This document shows positions 44,745-55,953 of a stretch of DNA of 64,000 bases, piece by piece (position 1 is the stretch's first letter; each line of letters starts with the position of its first letter). The stretch lies in contig CM041780.1 in NCBI GenBank assembly GCA_023374045.1, positions 33,970,337-34,034,336 on the forward strand. The letters are read 5' to 3'. A program made the translations under genes and the position numbers. Origin of the DNA: Limonium bicolor (lineage: Eukaryota > Streptophyta > Magnoliopsida > Caryophyllales > Plumbaginaceae). Under the pieces are notes generated by a model. That model was not told the DNA's origin. It made no database searches and saw only the letters and a list, made by a program, of their open reading frames with translations.

Positions 44745-47700
44745 CCCAGTATTTTCTTTGATTAAACGTGCTAACAAGTCTCATCCTCACAGGGTCGAGG
44801 CTTATGCTTTGATGTGGTGCTTCCTAACCTACACTCGACGTGTTTGGTGTTTGCACTCGTTTCTCACTTACGGTCATAACTTCTCAACCACTGAATTTGA
44901 CATTTGTTAGATTTACGTGTTCAACCTGTTATTTTCACTCGATTGGATACACAACTACTAAGTCGGAAGTCTTTTGAGCTTATAACGTGGCCATGGGGTG
45001 TGATGAATGACAATAGGGTTATGGAGGGATGTTTAAGATATGTGGAGCTTTAAGGGTGACCAAAGCTGCAACTTGCACCGTCTCTCGGACTTGTCTTCTT
45101 TGCCTTGAAGTCATTTGGCTACTTCGTGATGACTTCGCTTATGAGCTTGGAACTCTGGATTTTTGGGTTGCACCTTCTCTTTTTTTTTTTTCTGATTTTG
45201 GATTACTTCGAGGCGTTTCAGGTTTGCCTTCCTTTGAATCTCTTTTCCTTCGGGGTTCTTGTGTTTCCCGGTTAAGAACTTTGAGAGCTGTTTTTTGATG
45301 TTAGCTCATTTGGATCCTGTGCCACTTTGGGGCCATTTACGGATCGTTTCGTCATGCTGGTGGCAGTTTGCTTCTTCAGACTTGTGAAGTTGCTGTTCGG
45401 AAGTCGGGCTCCTTGCTTCCTTTGGTCACCGGGTCGGTTATTCATCACTGGCTGGCTCGTTTGTGGAGTTTGTAGTGTTGTAAAAGAGGATGTACACGAA
45501 AAGCTCAGCGGGGGTGCCTAGGGTTAATGTCAGGGTTCACAAGCTTTTTGGCTGTGTGGTGCTGTACCTAGGTGCTTCGTCATCCCTAATAGTTGTGTAT
45601 CCGTTCTTTGTTACTTTTCATAGGTTTAAGCGTAAATTTACAAATTATCTCCTTCGGTTGGAGTCATGCCGTTTACCTTACCTTTGAATGTAATTTCTCT
45701 GGAGCCATGTAAAAATGACATGCTCTTTCACTCATGGTTTTACCACTCAAGGCACCCTCGCGAAATGTTCACTCAGAGACTTGTTCGCGCGCTTTAAACT
45801 AATGAAAGAAACGTTATCGACCCTTAACTCAGATTGCCCCCAGTATTGTTTTGGGGTCTTTTGACAAGCCTTTTGAATACCCAGGTTATTTGTTGGAGGT
45901 GGCTATATGTGTGGTGGTACATGGCGATGAAGTCTTGTTGTTTTGGTGGAGTAATGTAGTGATGAAAGTAAAACATGGCAGTGGGATGCTTTCAGTGTAC
46001 GGTGAAATTTTCCATTGAGAGGTGATGAGTGGTGGAAGCCAACAAGGTGGTGAGATATTCCTTGCACAAGAATGAGTTTCATGTGGAGAGGGGAGTGTGG
46101 CGAGACACATGGGATGTATGTGTTGAAGGTAGTGGATGTGGGTGAAATGACGTGATGACTTATTTACTTTTTGGTGTTCTGGTTTTGTGAATAAATGCGC
46201 AAAAAAATAATGAAAATGGAACTATGCTCTAATTCATGAATGGAAAGACAACATCAAAAATTGTAATCTTAAGAAAACTACCTAAAATGATAAAGGAAGC
46301 TAGCTACCATAAAAGTTGGGAGAATGACTGGGAAAAGAAAACTACCAAATCGAGAAAACTTCTAAAATAGTGATGTTGGGCTGTCTGATGCCAACATACT
46401 GAAGACTCGAGCTCTGGACCGTCGGGACGCCATTGAGATGACCGTGATTGTCTTCCTTCTGAACTTCGAATAGGCCTCATAAAATGTATGAACTAGGAAT
46501 GCCTATGAGTCATGTAGGAGGAACCCGGGTCTGAATCTTTTCCAAGCTGCGAGTGAAGTGCATGAGCTAGAGTGACTCCTAGGATAGAACAGATTTGCGG
46601 GCCTGAATACCCTTAATCTAGAAGTGAAGCAAACGGGCTGAAGGAGGCCACACGAACCGTGAATGGGCCACTGGGCCGAGAGGGAAAGCCTTGAAGTCTG
46701 AGATTCGTTTGATGTTCCTGTCGGGCCTTGACGCTAGAAACTGGAATGAATGAGTTATGTAACCTATCTTGGATTCAAATGTTTTGTGCTATGGGCCAAA
46801 CTTCTAGATTGAGAGCGAAGCTTATGGGCCAAAACTATGAATTGGTCTACAGGCCCCAAATAGAATGAGTCATGAGTGTGGTATTTGGGCCAGAATGATT
46901 GCTGAACAAAACCCTAGGTTGGAATTTGGACTGAAACCTGAATGAGTAGTATTGACTGAACCTGAAAGATGATGCCTAGATCTAGGATTTTGGGCTAAAG
47001 CCCAAGTGAAGAGTTTTCCTATACTAGAATAGGCCCTGGGTCGGAAGAATTTCAGTGGAAGGCTTGGTTAGTTTACATATCTCATGGATTACTTTTAGGT
47101 GGACTTTTATGGGCCTAGAACTAAATGGATAAACCAAATTGGGCTGAAAAAGAAACCTCCTAAGTCTAAACTTTTGGGCCGAAGCCCACATAACTCACAT
47201 GTTGAACCAAACAGAGCCTTTAGGCTGCAAACAAATAGAACTGACAATTCGGGTTGGGCTAGGTTGATGTAGGAGAAATTCCTATTAGTTTCTAGGCTGG
47301 GTAGTGGGCCGATCACACAAGCAAACAAGGCCCACACAGATTCAACATGTCCTCACTAGATGTTTAAATCAAACCAGGTATGGATCGATCCGGAGAGGTG
47401 CTTGGGGCATGGGCCCAGGTCACCACAAAGGAATAGGGCTTGCACGCTATTCTCTTTGGGCTTCCCCACTCTTTTCACATCACCTGAAGGTGTGCGTCTA
47501 CGGTCGGGTCTTTGACTGACCAAACAATGGGCTAGGTAAGGGCACTGCCGGGAAAACGCTTGGGGCTAAGGCACGGGTATTAAGGGGATGTGGTTAGACG
47601 ACATCCTCCTCTTTTCCCCCGCTTATTCACATCACCTAAAAGGTGTGAGTCCCTGACAGGGGACCCTCAAACGGGTCCCGGGGTGAAATTGGTTTGTGTG

Positions 47701-47843
47701 GACCCTCGCTCTCATATGATGCGAAGGTGCAGAAAATTAAAGTGCGCACGAAAGTAAACAAACAGAGAAATAAAGCCATAAATAAATATTTTCGAGTTAA
47801 GCCCTCTTTCTTAAAATTAAACAAGTTAAAATTAAGAATTTTG

Positions 47844-47861
47844 TCCCCAGCAGAGTCGCCA
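47844..47861 (-). promoter_or_regulatory. Primer binding site of element F
   Basis: On the minus strand TGGCGACTCTGCTGGGGA starts three bases after the LTR end. Its complement ends GAGTCGCCA, as a tRNA acceptor end would. From memory, Ogre/Tat-type gypsy elements use this kind of site (tRNA-Arg). Confidence 0.6.
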
Positions 47862-47864
47862 GTC

Positions 47865-49658
47865 TGTGAGCCTCGATTTTAAACCCTATCCTATGTTGAT
47901 TAAAGTTGATTAGGATCTAATCGAGTTTTAGGTCCACTTATAACCTAAGATCAATAACTATGTCATATAACAATAATTATTAAAACCTAGGCTAGCTCAC
48001 TGGAACCTATTATGAGTCGTCACCTAATTTTGACCTAGATTAAATTAGGAAAGGAGAGTTCGGGTTCGGGGGCTTGATATTCGACTTAATTAGGGTTCAA
48101 TTACTTTCATTACCCTTCCGAGGTCGTTTTTCCTCTACTTGGTTTATTTACGGCTTATTACGAGTCGTTTTAACCTAAGTGCGCGAGCTTCTGTTTTTTT
48201 GTGTTTTTTAGCATTTTTTGACAGAAAATTAAAGTGGAAATTAAAATTACCTAAACTAGGGTTTCGGAGGAAGAATTAGGTCAAATTTTGTTTCCGTCCG
48301 TAGCCACGGACCTAATGTCCGAGACCACGGACCCCAGTTAACCTATATGAAAATAAAAGTCGAATTAAACAGAAAACAGAAAATTGTGAAGTCCGGGGCC
48401 ACGGACAGGCTGTCCGTGGGCCCGGACATTATTAGAAAACCTAAATTTTTAAAATTTAAAAAATCCCGCCGCCATCCGTGGGCGTCCGGGCTTACGGACA
48501 AGGAGTCCGGGACCCCGGACATGACGTCCGTGGGTGCGGACCTCCCTTGGACGGCGGCGTTAAGGCTGTTCCCGAAGGTGTTTTTGGCTCAAATTTTATG
48601 GGTGTGTAGCTTGAAAGATGTACAAGACGTTAGTGATTGAAAGTTTTCAATTTGAGTTCGAATTAAGCACGAAACTTAGTAAACAAGTTATTGGACAGAA
48701 GCTTAAACAAACAGCAATACAGAAGCGTACGAAGGTTAGTTTGAGCCCAAAATTTGACAGAGAGTTAATAAGGTCGTGGGGAATTAGAAAAGTAGAGTTG
48801 TAACCTGTTTTACCTCCGAATTCAAGGTGATTCTTCACACCGGGATTCGTCGAGTGCTTCGTTGATGGCAGACCCGAAAGGATTTCGAACCAAGCTTCTG
48901 GGTGTTGGTTGTTCTTGCTGTTCTTCACGTTTTGGTGGTGTTTTTGTGGGGTTTTGATGACTATTGATGCTTTGGGGATTGGAAAACGTGTTTAGATGGT
49001 GATTTCGGGGGATTTTCGGTATGATTTGGGTGGCCGGGTGTTGGAAAACGTGAGAGAGAGAGAGGAGGCTGTGTTTTCTGACTCTCTAGGGTTCTTGAGC
49101 ATATCAAGTTCTTCCTTTATCCAAAAACCTATCCCCTTATATAGACTTTCTTAAAGATAAAGAAAATCTAGTAAAAGTAAGATTTTCTGGTATTTTAATT
49201 AAAAGACTTCCCAAAGGAATTTTGCTGTGAAATTTTAACCACATGTCAAGGATGGATATTATGAATTTTCTGAGGTGGAAACGAATTTTTTAAATGTTGG
49301 AATGTTTTTAAATTGAATTTCTTGTCAGATCCAGTCAGAAATTGCTAGAAAATTATTGGAAACTCGAAAAATCAAAATTCCAACGCCATTATGCTTAGAA
49401 TGTCATCCTCTATCATGGGTTAAAATATCAAAGCATTTCAAGCTGATTTGGGCATCCTTTGGAGGAGAGAGAAAGATTATAGGAGGTCTCAGAAGCCTTT
49501 AAAGATTACCAAAACGCCCCTGAAAATGACGAAGCTGCTCCTCATGCCATGAAACACGCCGATCGAGCCGGGATCCCTCACCATTTGATTAAAATGCCTC
49601 TTACAACACCAGCACCCCGTAGATCCTCACCCAGGGGGTCAAAATTTTGGGTATAACA
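47865..49658 (-). repeat. Element F LTR, right copy
   Basis: Differs from the left copy by scattered substitutions and small indels. It is followed at 49659 by GATTGCCCCCCGTC, the same sequence that follows the left copy at 43208. Confidence 0.9.
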
Positions 49659-50036
49659 GATTGCCCCCCGTCAACTAGACTTTGTAGCGGATGTGAAAAG
49701 TCTGGTTGATGCTTGAGTGATGCCCCAAAATTTTGGACCTCACAAAATTCTCCATGTTGTGTGAAACCGCGTTGATTGCGTGCAGCTATTCGGAGGCGCT
49801 GACTACCTAAGCAACAAAAACGCTGTCGAGCTATTCTAAGGTGCTGACTACCTATAAGTGAAAATGTGTCAAGCTATTCTAAGGCGTTGACTACCTAAAA
49901 TGTGAAAATGAGATAATGTCAATCGATTCTAAGGCGTCGACAACCTAAAATGTGGAAACGAGATAATGTCAAGTGATTCTAAGGCGTTGACAACCTAAAA
50001 TGTGGAAACGAGATAATGTCAAGCGATTCTAAGGCG
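49659..50036 (-). repeat. Truncated second interior of element F
   Basis: Matches the start of 43208-43612, including the TCTAAGGCG units, and stops abruptly at the return of element D sequence. Confidence 0.8.
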
Positions 50037-52199
50037 TGCATGGACATGCAAGATGGCCTTGAAAGGTTAAACAAGCAAAGATGGAGTGCAATGATGTTAA
50101 GGAGGAGTTATATGGGTAGAAAAGAAACACTTTGGTTAGTTGAAGTTTTAGACAAAATGTACATGTTAGAAATATAAGGAATTAATTGACAAGTGTTAGG
50201 AGTGTGTGCAAGAATTGAGCAAAAGGTTGGAATGATCTTTGGAGGTTGTTTAAATAAGTTTGGAGGATGATTAAAGGTGGTTTTAAGGGTCTAAATGATG
50301 TTAGAACACATTAGAAGGCTTAAGGAGAAGTTTGGTGAAGATTTAACAATTTTTGGACATGTTCTGGTGGCGTCCGACCCAGGGGTCCGACCCAAGCTTG
50401 GGTCGGACGGACCTCTGTTAAGCCGCCATAAGAGTTTCTGTAATGGTCCGACCCAGTTGGTGGGTTGGACGGTGGGTCGGACGGAGGGGTTTTAAAAGAC
50501 GGGAGGATCTCTGGAATGGTCCGACCCAGTCGGTGGGTCGGACGGTGGGTCGGACGACCCTTAAGATTTAAAAAAAAAAGAAACCCTAAGAGAGTTTAGT
50601 GGTATTAATGGTACCCCCATTAAGGGGGCAATGATGATTAGAGGTATAAAGACCAAAGGGATTAAGTTAAGAATAAACTTAAAAGTTTAAGATTAAGTTT
50701 GTAAGATTAAGTTGTAAGACTTAAGAGGTGTTAGGTTGGAATCATTAAGGGTTAAGTAAGTTAAGTAAGATAAGTAAGTTGAATTGAGTTAAGTGATTAA
50801 CAACCTAAAACTGAATGAATGTTTTAGGACTTGGAAATTGGACTCCGGAAGAGATTAAGCAACCGAACGGCCAACGGTGAACGGTACAGTTCTTCTTGTG
50901 ACCTGCTTGCTAACGAGGTTTCCCTCGGCTTGTGTGCTATTTGTTTTTGTGTGCTCACTAAACAAGATAAAGCATGCAACCGGGATATTATGTTTATTGT
51001 ATTGTTGTGTGATGTTTGAAAACTAACACAACATTCCGTGAGAACTTACTAACTAACGTTTAGTAAGGAAATGAGTGAGACTAAGGAACGCTCCCTAATA
51101 TGGGTTGATATAAACCGAAAGAGGTTAACCAACAAACATGGTCTTGAGACTACTACTAACTGGAACTTGAGTGAGGAAACCCGGGACCGATCTTCGGTCA
51201 TGCATGCTAAGGAAAAAGGGGGACGGTATCTGAATCAGATCCGCCCTCCGCTTAAGGACTTGTCAACGGACTTGTAGCCTAGGGCCGGTTGCCGGCTCAG
51301 CTACGATGGACTCCCGTCCAGAGTAGGTGGCATTAAGATGGTGCGGTGGGATCACCTAAATCCCAGGTTCGAATTAAGCTACAACCATTCCCTTCCAGGA
51401 ACGGTTTGTATACTGAGATTAAGTTGAGATTAAGATTAAGGTAAGGTTAAGATGAGTTGCAACCATTCCTCTTTAAAGGATGGTTTGTATTATTAAGATT
51501 AAGATAAGCTACATCCACTCCTTATTAAAGGATGGTTGTTTCTAAGATTAAGATAAGCTACATCCACTCCTTATTAAAGGATGGTTGTTTCTAAGATTAA
51601 GATAAGACTAAGATTGAGTTGGGATAAGGATGGACTAAGATTAAGAGGGAACATTACTTAAGGAGTTAAATAATTAACTCCCTAATTAAGGGAACGCATT
51701 TATGTCGTTCATTGTGTGTGAACTTTGATTGTTCATATCTGAGTTGTTGTTTACTGCACCTTCTATTATGTTGTGCATCTAATCAACCTCCATGCTATCG
51801 ACAATTAGTCATCATAGCCACGTTAGCTTGGGGGCCATGAGAGGATCGTACCAGCATTCGTGCTGACCCCCTTTGGGGGCTGTTTTTACTACACAGGTGA
51901 ACATCAGGAGGTGGCCGACGCGAGAGTAAGAAGGGGTACAAGTGTTACGGGTTAAGTGTGGCCTACGAGTTGTGCATGTACACTCGTATGGCAATTGAGT
52001 TAGTAAGATGTATAGGATGTGAGTGGATTGTAAGAAGGATATGTATTTGGCTAAGGCTGTTATGTACTAATGTTCGGTATATTCTGTAGTCAGACTGTGG
52101 CAAGGTCCTGGAGTGTAAAGAATTCCACTGTGACATATTATATGTATGATGTTAAGTTGCGAGACCACATTTGGATTGAGTTGGGGTGTTACAGAGAAG

Positions 52200-52958
52200 A
52201 TGAAACCAGCGGAGATCATTAGAACGAAATGTTCGAAGGATACAACAAGCGATTCAAGCACTTCAGCACCACTCTTGGCTGTTCCATGACCTTCTATATC
52301 TACTTCCCTCCTTCCCCTTCATCTTCCCGTAGATTCCCGGTGTTGTACTGGCTTTCTAGTCTTACCTGCACTTATGAGAACTTCATACTCAAATCTGATG
52401 CTCAACAAGCATCTTCGAGTGAACGAGTTACTATCATATCTCCTAACACTTCTCCAAGAGGACTCAATGTTGAAGAAGAAGCTGACAGCTACGACTTTGA
52501 AGTAGGTGATGGATTTTATCTTAATGTCAAGCAAGAAAAAGTAGAAAAACTGGCATATGTATGATTATGAGGTGAAGGAATTACCAGAACTTCTCTGTGA
52601 TAACTTTTTTGAGCTTGATACTTCACGGGCTTCTATATCTGGTCACTTCATGGGTGGTAATGGAGCTCTCACACTTTACCTGAAAAATCTTGACAAATAT
52701 AAGTTAGTTTCAGTATTTGCTCCAATTGTGAGTCCTGTAAATTGTCCCCAGGGGCAGAAGGCATTCACAAACTATCTTGGGGATAACAAGGATGATTGGA
52801 AGGAATGTGATGCTACGTGCTTGATCTCAAAGTGTAATAATGTTTCTGCGACGATATTGATTAATCAGGGTGAAGATGACAAGTTTGTGAAGGAACTGTT
52901 GTCTCAAAAGTTTGAGGAAGCTTATCGGAAGGTGAATGTCCCTCTTCAGTTACGATAA
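52200..52958 (+). pseudogene. S-formylglutathione hydrolase (esterase D) pseudogene, intronless
   Basis: The enzyme hydrolyses S-formylglutathione to formate and glutathione in formaldehyde detoxification. Translation follows the family from the start: MKPAE at 52200, a one-base deletion near 52228, then YNKRFKHFSTTLGCSMTFYI, SPRGLNVE and GDGFYLN to 52561. A one-base insertion near 52540 shifts frame to MYDYEVKELPELL, DTSRASISGHFMGG, QKAFTNYLGDN and ILINQGEDDKF. The nucleophile motif GHSMGG has become GHFMGG (codon TTC at 52647-52649). A stop follows NVPLQLR, so the C-terminus with the catalytic histidine is missing. The gene is normally multi-exonic in plants, so an intronless copy suggests a processed or transposon-captured origin. 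No poly(A) tail is visible. Confidence 0.9.
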
Positions 52959-53049
52959 TTTTGTAGATCAATAGCAGTGCTTTCATATACAACAAGTGTA
53001 AATATTAGGAATAAAATTATTCACAGACCTTGCTGCTTGCATAACTTGT

Positions 53050-53400
53050 TGTCCCACCATCACCTCCCTCAAAAGCTACTCGTAGCCGCTGCAGTGAAGA
53101 TTCCCTTGCTGCTACCGATGAGAATTGCTTTAAGATACCTAACACCTATCCATTCAAGAAAAGAAAACATAACCAGATTGTCAGTCCATCAGGCGAGTCT
53201 CCATCAGAGCAGTCATGTTTGACGGAGGAAGTCTGGTCAAACAGAGTGGTGATAACCAACGATTTCCTGGAGAATGAGAGTCCGAGACTAATAGGATTAA
53301 AGAAGAGTCTACTGGTGAAGGAGATAACAAGAGAAAAAGGTTGTTAGAGGCCAACAATGATTGCAAGAAATCAAATAATAAAAAGACCTGTAGTATACGT
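53050..53400 (+). pseudogene. Unidentified coding-like remnant, Ser/Lys-rich
   Basis: An open stretch of about 85 codons without an ATG (from 53050) reads like plant protein sequence: SKATRSRCSEDSLAATDENC, then KKRKHN and SPSGESPSEQSCLTEE. Near 53300 a shift to the next frame continues EESTGEGDNKRKRLLEANND. The composition suits a low-complexity, nucleus-type region, such as that flanking a DNA-binding domain, but no domain is present. It may be a second captured gene piece beside the hydrolase pseudogene. Confidence 0.35.
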
Positions 53401-55439
53401 AATTGTTTCTCCAGGGCTTAGGCAACATTGCCTAGAAGCTGGTAGCAAAAACGGGAACAGATCTATAGTGAACGAAAAAAAAAGAGATCATTTTTCACTT
53501 GCCCCACAGGCTTATTATTGTATTTCCAAAATCAATAACATAAAAAAAGCAAGATAGTAGAGCAAATGAATGCATAATTCTGACAATAAGCTAAAGCATA
53601 AATGTTGTAAACAAATATAGCAGCAACATTATTCAACTGAAACAATTATAAGCAACTATGAGCAATAAAATATATCTTACGCAATCAAGTTATCAAAACA
53701 CATCTTAGAGCAAAGAGCTAACCATTTAACAACATAGTTCAGAGAACTTAGGTGGTCATTTTCTTAGTTTTTAATAGTGTCCAGTAAGGCTAGGGAAATG
53801 GTAAGTTAGTGCAAGAAATAATATTAGGCTACAATTTTACCAACCATCATCTTCACCAGAGCCAATATCCTTCCCCCCAAATACCAGTATCCAGAGGCTG
53901 AAAAGTATTAAACAAATAACATGATTCATCGTAATACTACCACTACCATTTAGCACCTCTTTGCTTTTTAACCTTGAATCTATTATGAGGCACACACATA
54001 ACAAGTTCTAATTTTTTTAAACATACACAGAGCATATACATTCATACCAAGATGCATAGTACCAAGATCACAGCAGAAGATAAATATACAGAGAAAGATA
54101 CGATTGTTTATGTTAAGCATGCTCTTTCACGCTGACAAAGATACAAATACCTACATACATGTACTAATCTTTTTTATTATAACAAATTAATAAGTACAAT
54201 ACTGATAAATAGAATAAAAAATGTAACGTCTAATTTTGAGTTATTATACATAAATAAGTATATATATATATATACTTATATATGAAAACAAAGCCAAGAA
54301 CTCTATTACTACTTCCAGCGACAAACATGCAAGTAGCTCATTCAATCCAAGTTCCAACCATTCTCACCGTAAAGCTTCAGACTCAAATTTTATTGTATAA
54401 TCTTAACTTTAAAGTAAAAAAGATATGGAATATTGAGCGAAATGTAGGGTTGTTTGTTGGTGCCTTCTACTTACCCATCACCGGGCACTGATTGCAACTG
54501 CATCATAAACTTATCCACCAAAGAGGATTTTGAGTAATGCCACCACCACCACCACTACTACAAGGCTCAAATTTAGAAGAAAATGATGTTTTCCTCACTA
54601 CTCTCCAGGTCAGAAAATGTCATATGCTTCATTCTCTTTTTCTACACAAAGAAATAACTACCCTTTGCCTTGCCTCTAGCTCTAGCAACACTCATTGCCA
54701 CAATCAGTTATTTACAACGACAATACACTTTTCCCTTACCCACCACAGTAGAATAATAGATATAGATACATTATTCTAATAAGAATGAATGGTAACAAGT
54801 TTCCAACTTTCAAATTCTTAAACAAATTAAATTGAAAACCAAAGAAAATGAGAAGGAATATGTATATATACCTCCCTAAGTGGGTGCGAGGGTGGGTGCG
54901 GGTTTGAGTTTGAAATCAACCAGAAGAATCAATGTGATTGTGAATGCATCTGATTCTAATATGAACATGGATGGATGGACAGATGAGAAGAAACCCGACC
55001 CTTCCTTCCTTTCCTTGTACAAACCTATTGATAAAATAGGAAATATAGAGTATTTCAAACCCAAACCCGCATACATGTACAAATCAAATGAACGTGCATA
55101 GAGCATCCAATTGCTTATGCGATTAGATAAGTAATACACCACATACATATGAATGACAATAGAAGAATTAAAATTTCAATCACGAAGAATTCTTTTTAAA
55201 CCTAACCTAGCAATCGATTCTTACCAAGCAGTTAGCTCATGTGAAGAATTGACCCGACATCTCCCGCAATCTTCACCGCGGCGGCAAGATAAGTTGAGAT
55301 GCAAAATTGTTCGAAGTGTAATTGATGAGAAAACTAAAGTAATCCACTGGCGGGTGTAAAGACGGTGAAATAAGTGAAAGCTCTTAGGCGGCAAGTGCGA
55401 ATGTTTCTGAGACATCATAGGTAAAATTTTAAGCAATTA
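53401..55439. other. AT-rich intergenic or CACTA-interior DNA
   Basis: No gene could be supported on either strand. A short (TA)n run lies near 54259-54280 and a CCACCACCACCACC run at 54540. Frames under 95 codons show no family signature. Confidence 0.5.
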
Positions 55440-55690
55440 CTATTATTTATACAATTTTTCTATATAGAGTAGTTACTTTCTAGCGGCATTTAAGGAAAGT
55501 TAGTGCACCACTAATTTGACATTTTTTACCGACCAAAAAGTTACTTTTTAACAATGGAAAAAGATTATGATCATTAATATGACAACTATAGAGACAAATG
55601 TATTCGGTCATCATAATTAGAAATTTAATCCAGACCACAGTACATTTTTTGTCGCATTTTTGGTCACATATGAGTAGTTTCTTTGTAGTG
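55440..55690 (+). mobile_element. Right part of a CACTA-like element
   Basis: Contains TAGCGGCATTTAAGG, TTACCGACCAAAA, TTCGGTCATC and TTGTCGCATTTTTGGTCAC and ends TTTGTAGTG, the complement of a CACTACAAA terminus. It faces the 17438 terminus with compatible subterminal motifs. Confidence 0.5.
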
Positions 55691-55953
55691 CAAAGACATA
55701 TAGGTGAGATCTGATCTTTAACTATCGAGTTGGTAATTAACCATGGACAGTGTGCTACCTCTTAATTGTCTACTTGTTACAAGTTCAAAAATCGCCAACC
55801 TAGTTTTACTTCATTAAGGAGGTTAATTCGAGTCTGCCAATGGATAGATCATACATTTCCCTCCCGACTTGTTAAAGAGAGCCATATAAGAGAAAGATTT
55901 TGTGTGCACTAAATTTAGAAAAATAAATAGTTAAAATTTTGGAAGAAAAAGTA

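Larger units (their letters stand above)
43208..47864 (-). other. Element F internal region, noncoding
   Basis: 4.66 kb without recognisable gag or pol. It is dominated by repeats: a TCTAAGGCGTTGAC-type array, a 9-bp microsatellite, a 31-bp array, a 39-bp array and two perfect hairpins. From 46,500 to 47,500 GGGCC/GGCCC words recur about every 40-90 bases. From 45,000 to 46,500 nothing specific was recognised. Confidence 0.75.
41419..50036 (-). mobile_element. Element F: non-autonomous LTR element in reverse, with a partial second unit
   Basis: Two copies of a 1.79-kb LTR (41419-43207, 47865-49658) flank a 4.66-kb interior. After the second LTR, 378 bp of interior-type sequence (49659-50036) continue before element D resumes. 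On the minus strand the LTR starts TGTTATACCC and ends GGCTCACA. TGGCGACTCTGCTGGGGA after it fits a tRNA-type binding site and a GACGGGGGGCAATC tract precedes the other LTR, which sets the orientation. The extra piece implies a tandem LTR-interior-LTR-interior form trimmed by a deletion. No protein domain was found. Confidence 0.85.
18740..52193 (+). mobile_element. Element D: Ty3/gypsy-derived LTR element, 33.45 kb with nested insertions
   Basis: Bounded by TGAAATACCCC at the left, GGGGTGTTACA at the right and the perfect duplication GAGAA (18735-18739, 52194-52198). After subtracting elements E and F it has two LTRs of about 4.54 kb and an interior of about 5.3 kb with an initiator-Met-tRNA binding site, decayed integrase, the shared two-hairpin module and a polypurine tract. 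The LTRs are nearly identical by eye, while the pol remnant is full of stops and frameshifts. The layout matches what has been called a LARD: very long LTRs and a noncoding interior. Confidence 0.93.
39063..52193 (+). repeat. Element D 3' LTR, interrupted by element F
   Basis: 39063-41418 and 50037-52193 together match the 5' LTR except for about 28 bp missing at the junction with F (the counterpart of about 21095-21122). It ends GGGGTGTTACA at 52193, followed by the GAGAA duplication. Confidence 0.92.
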
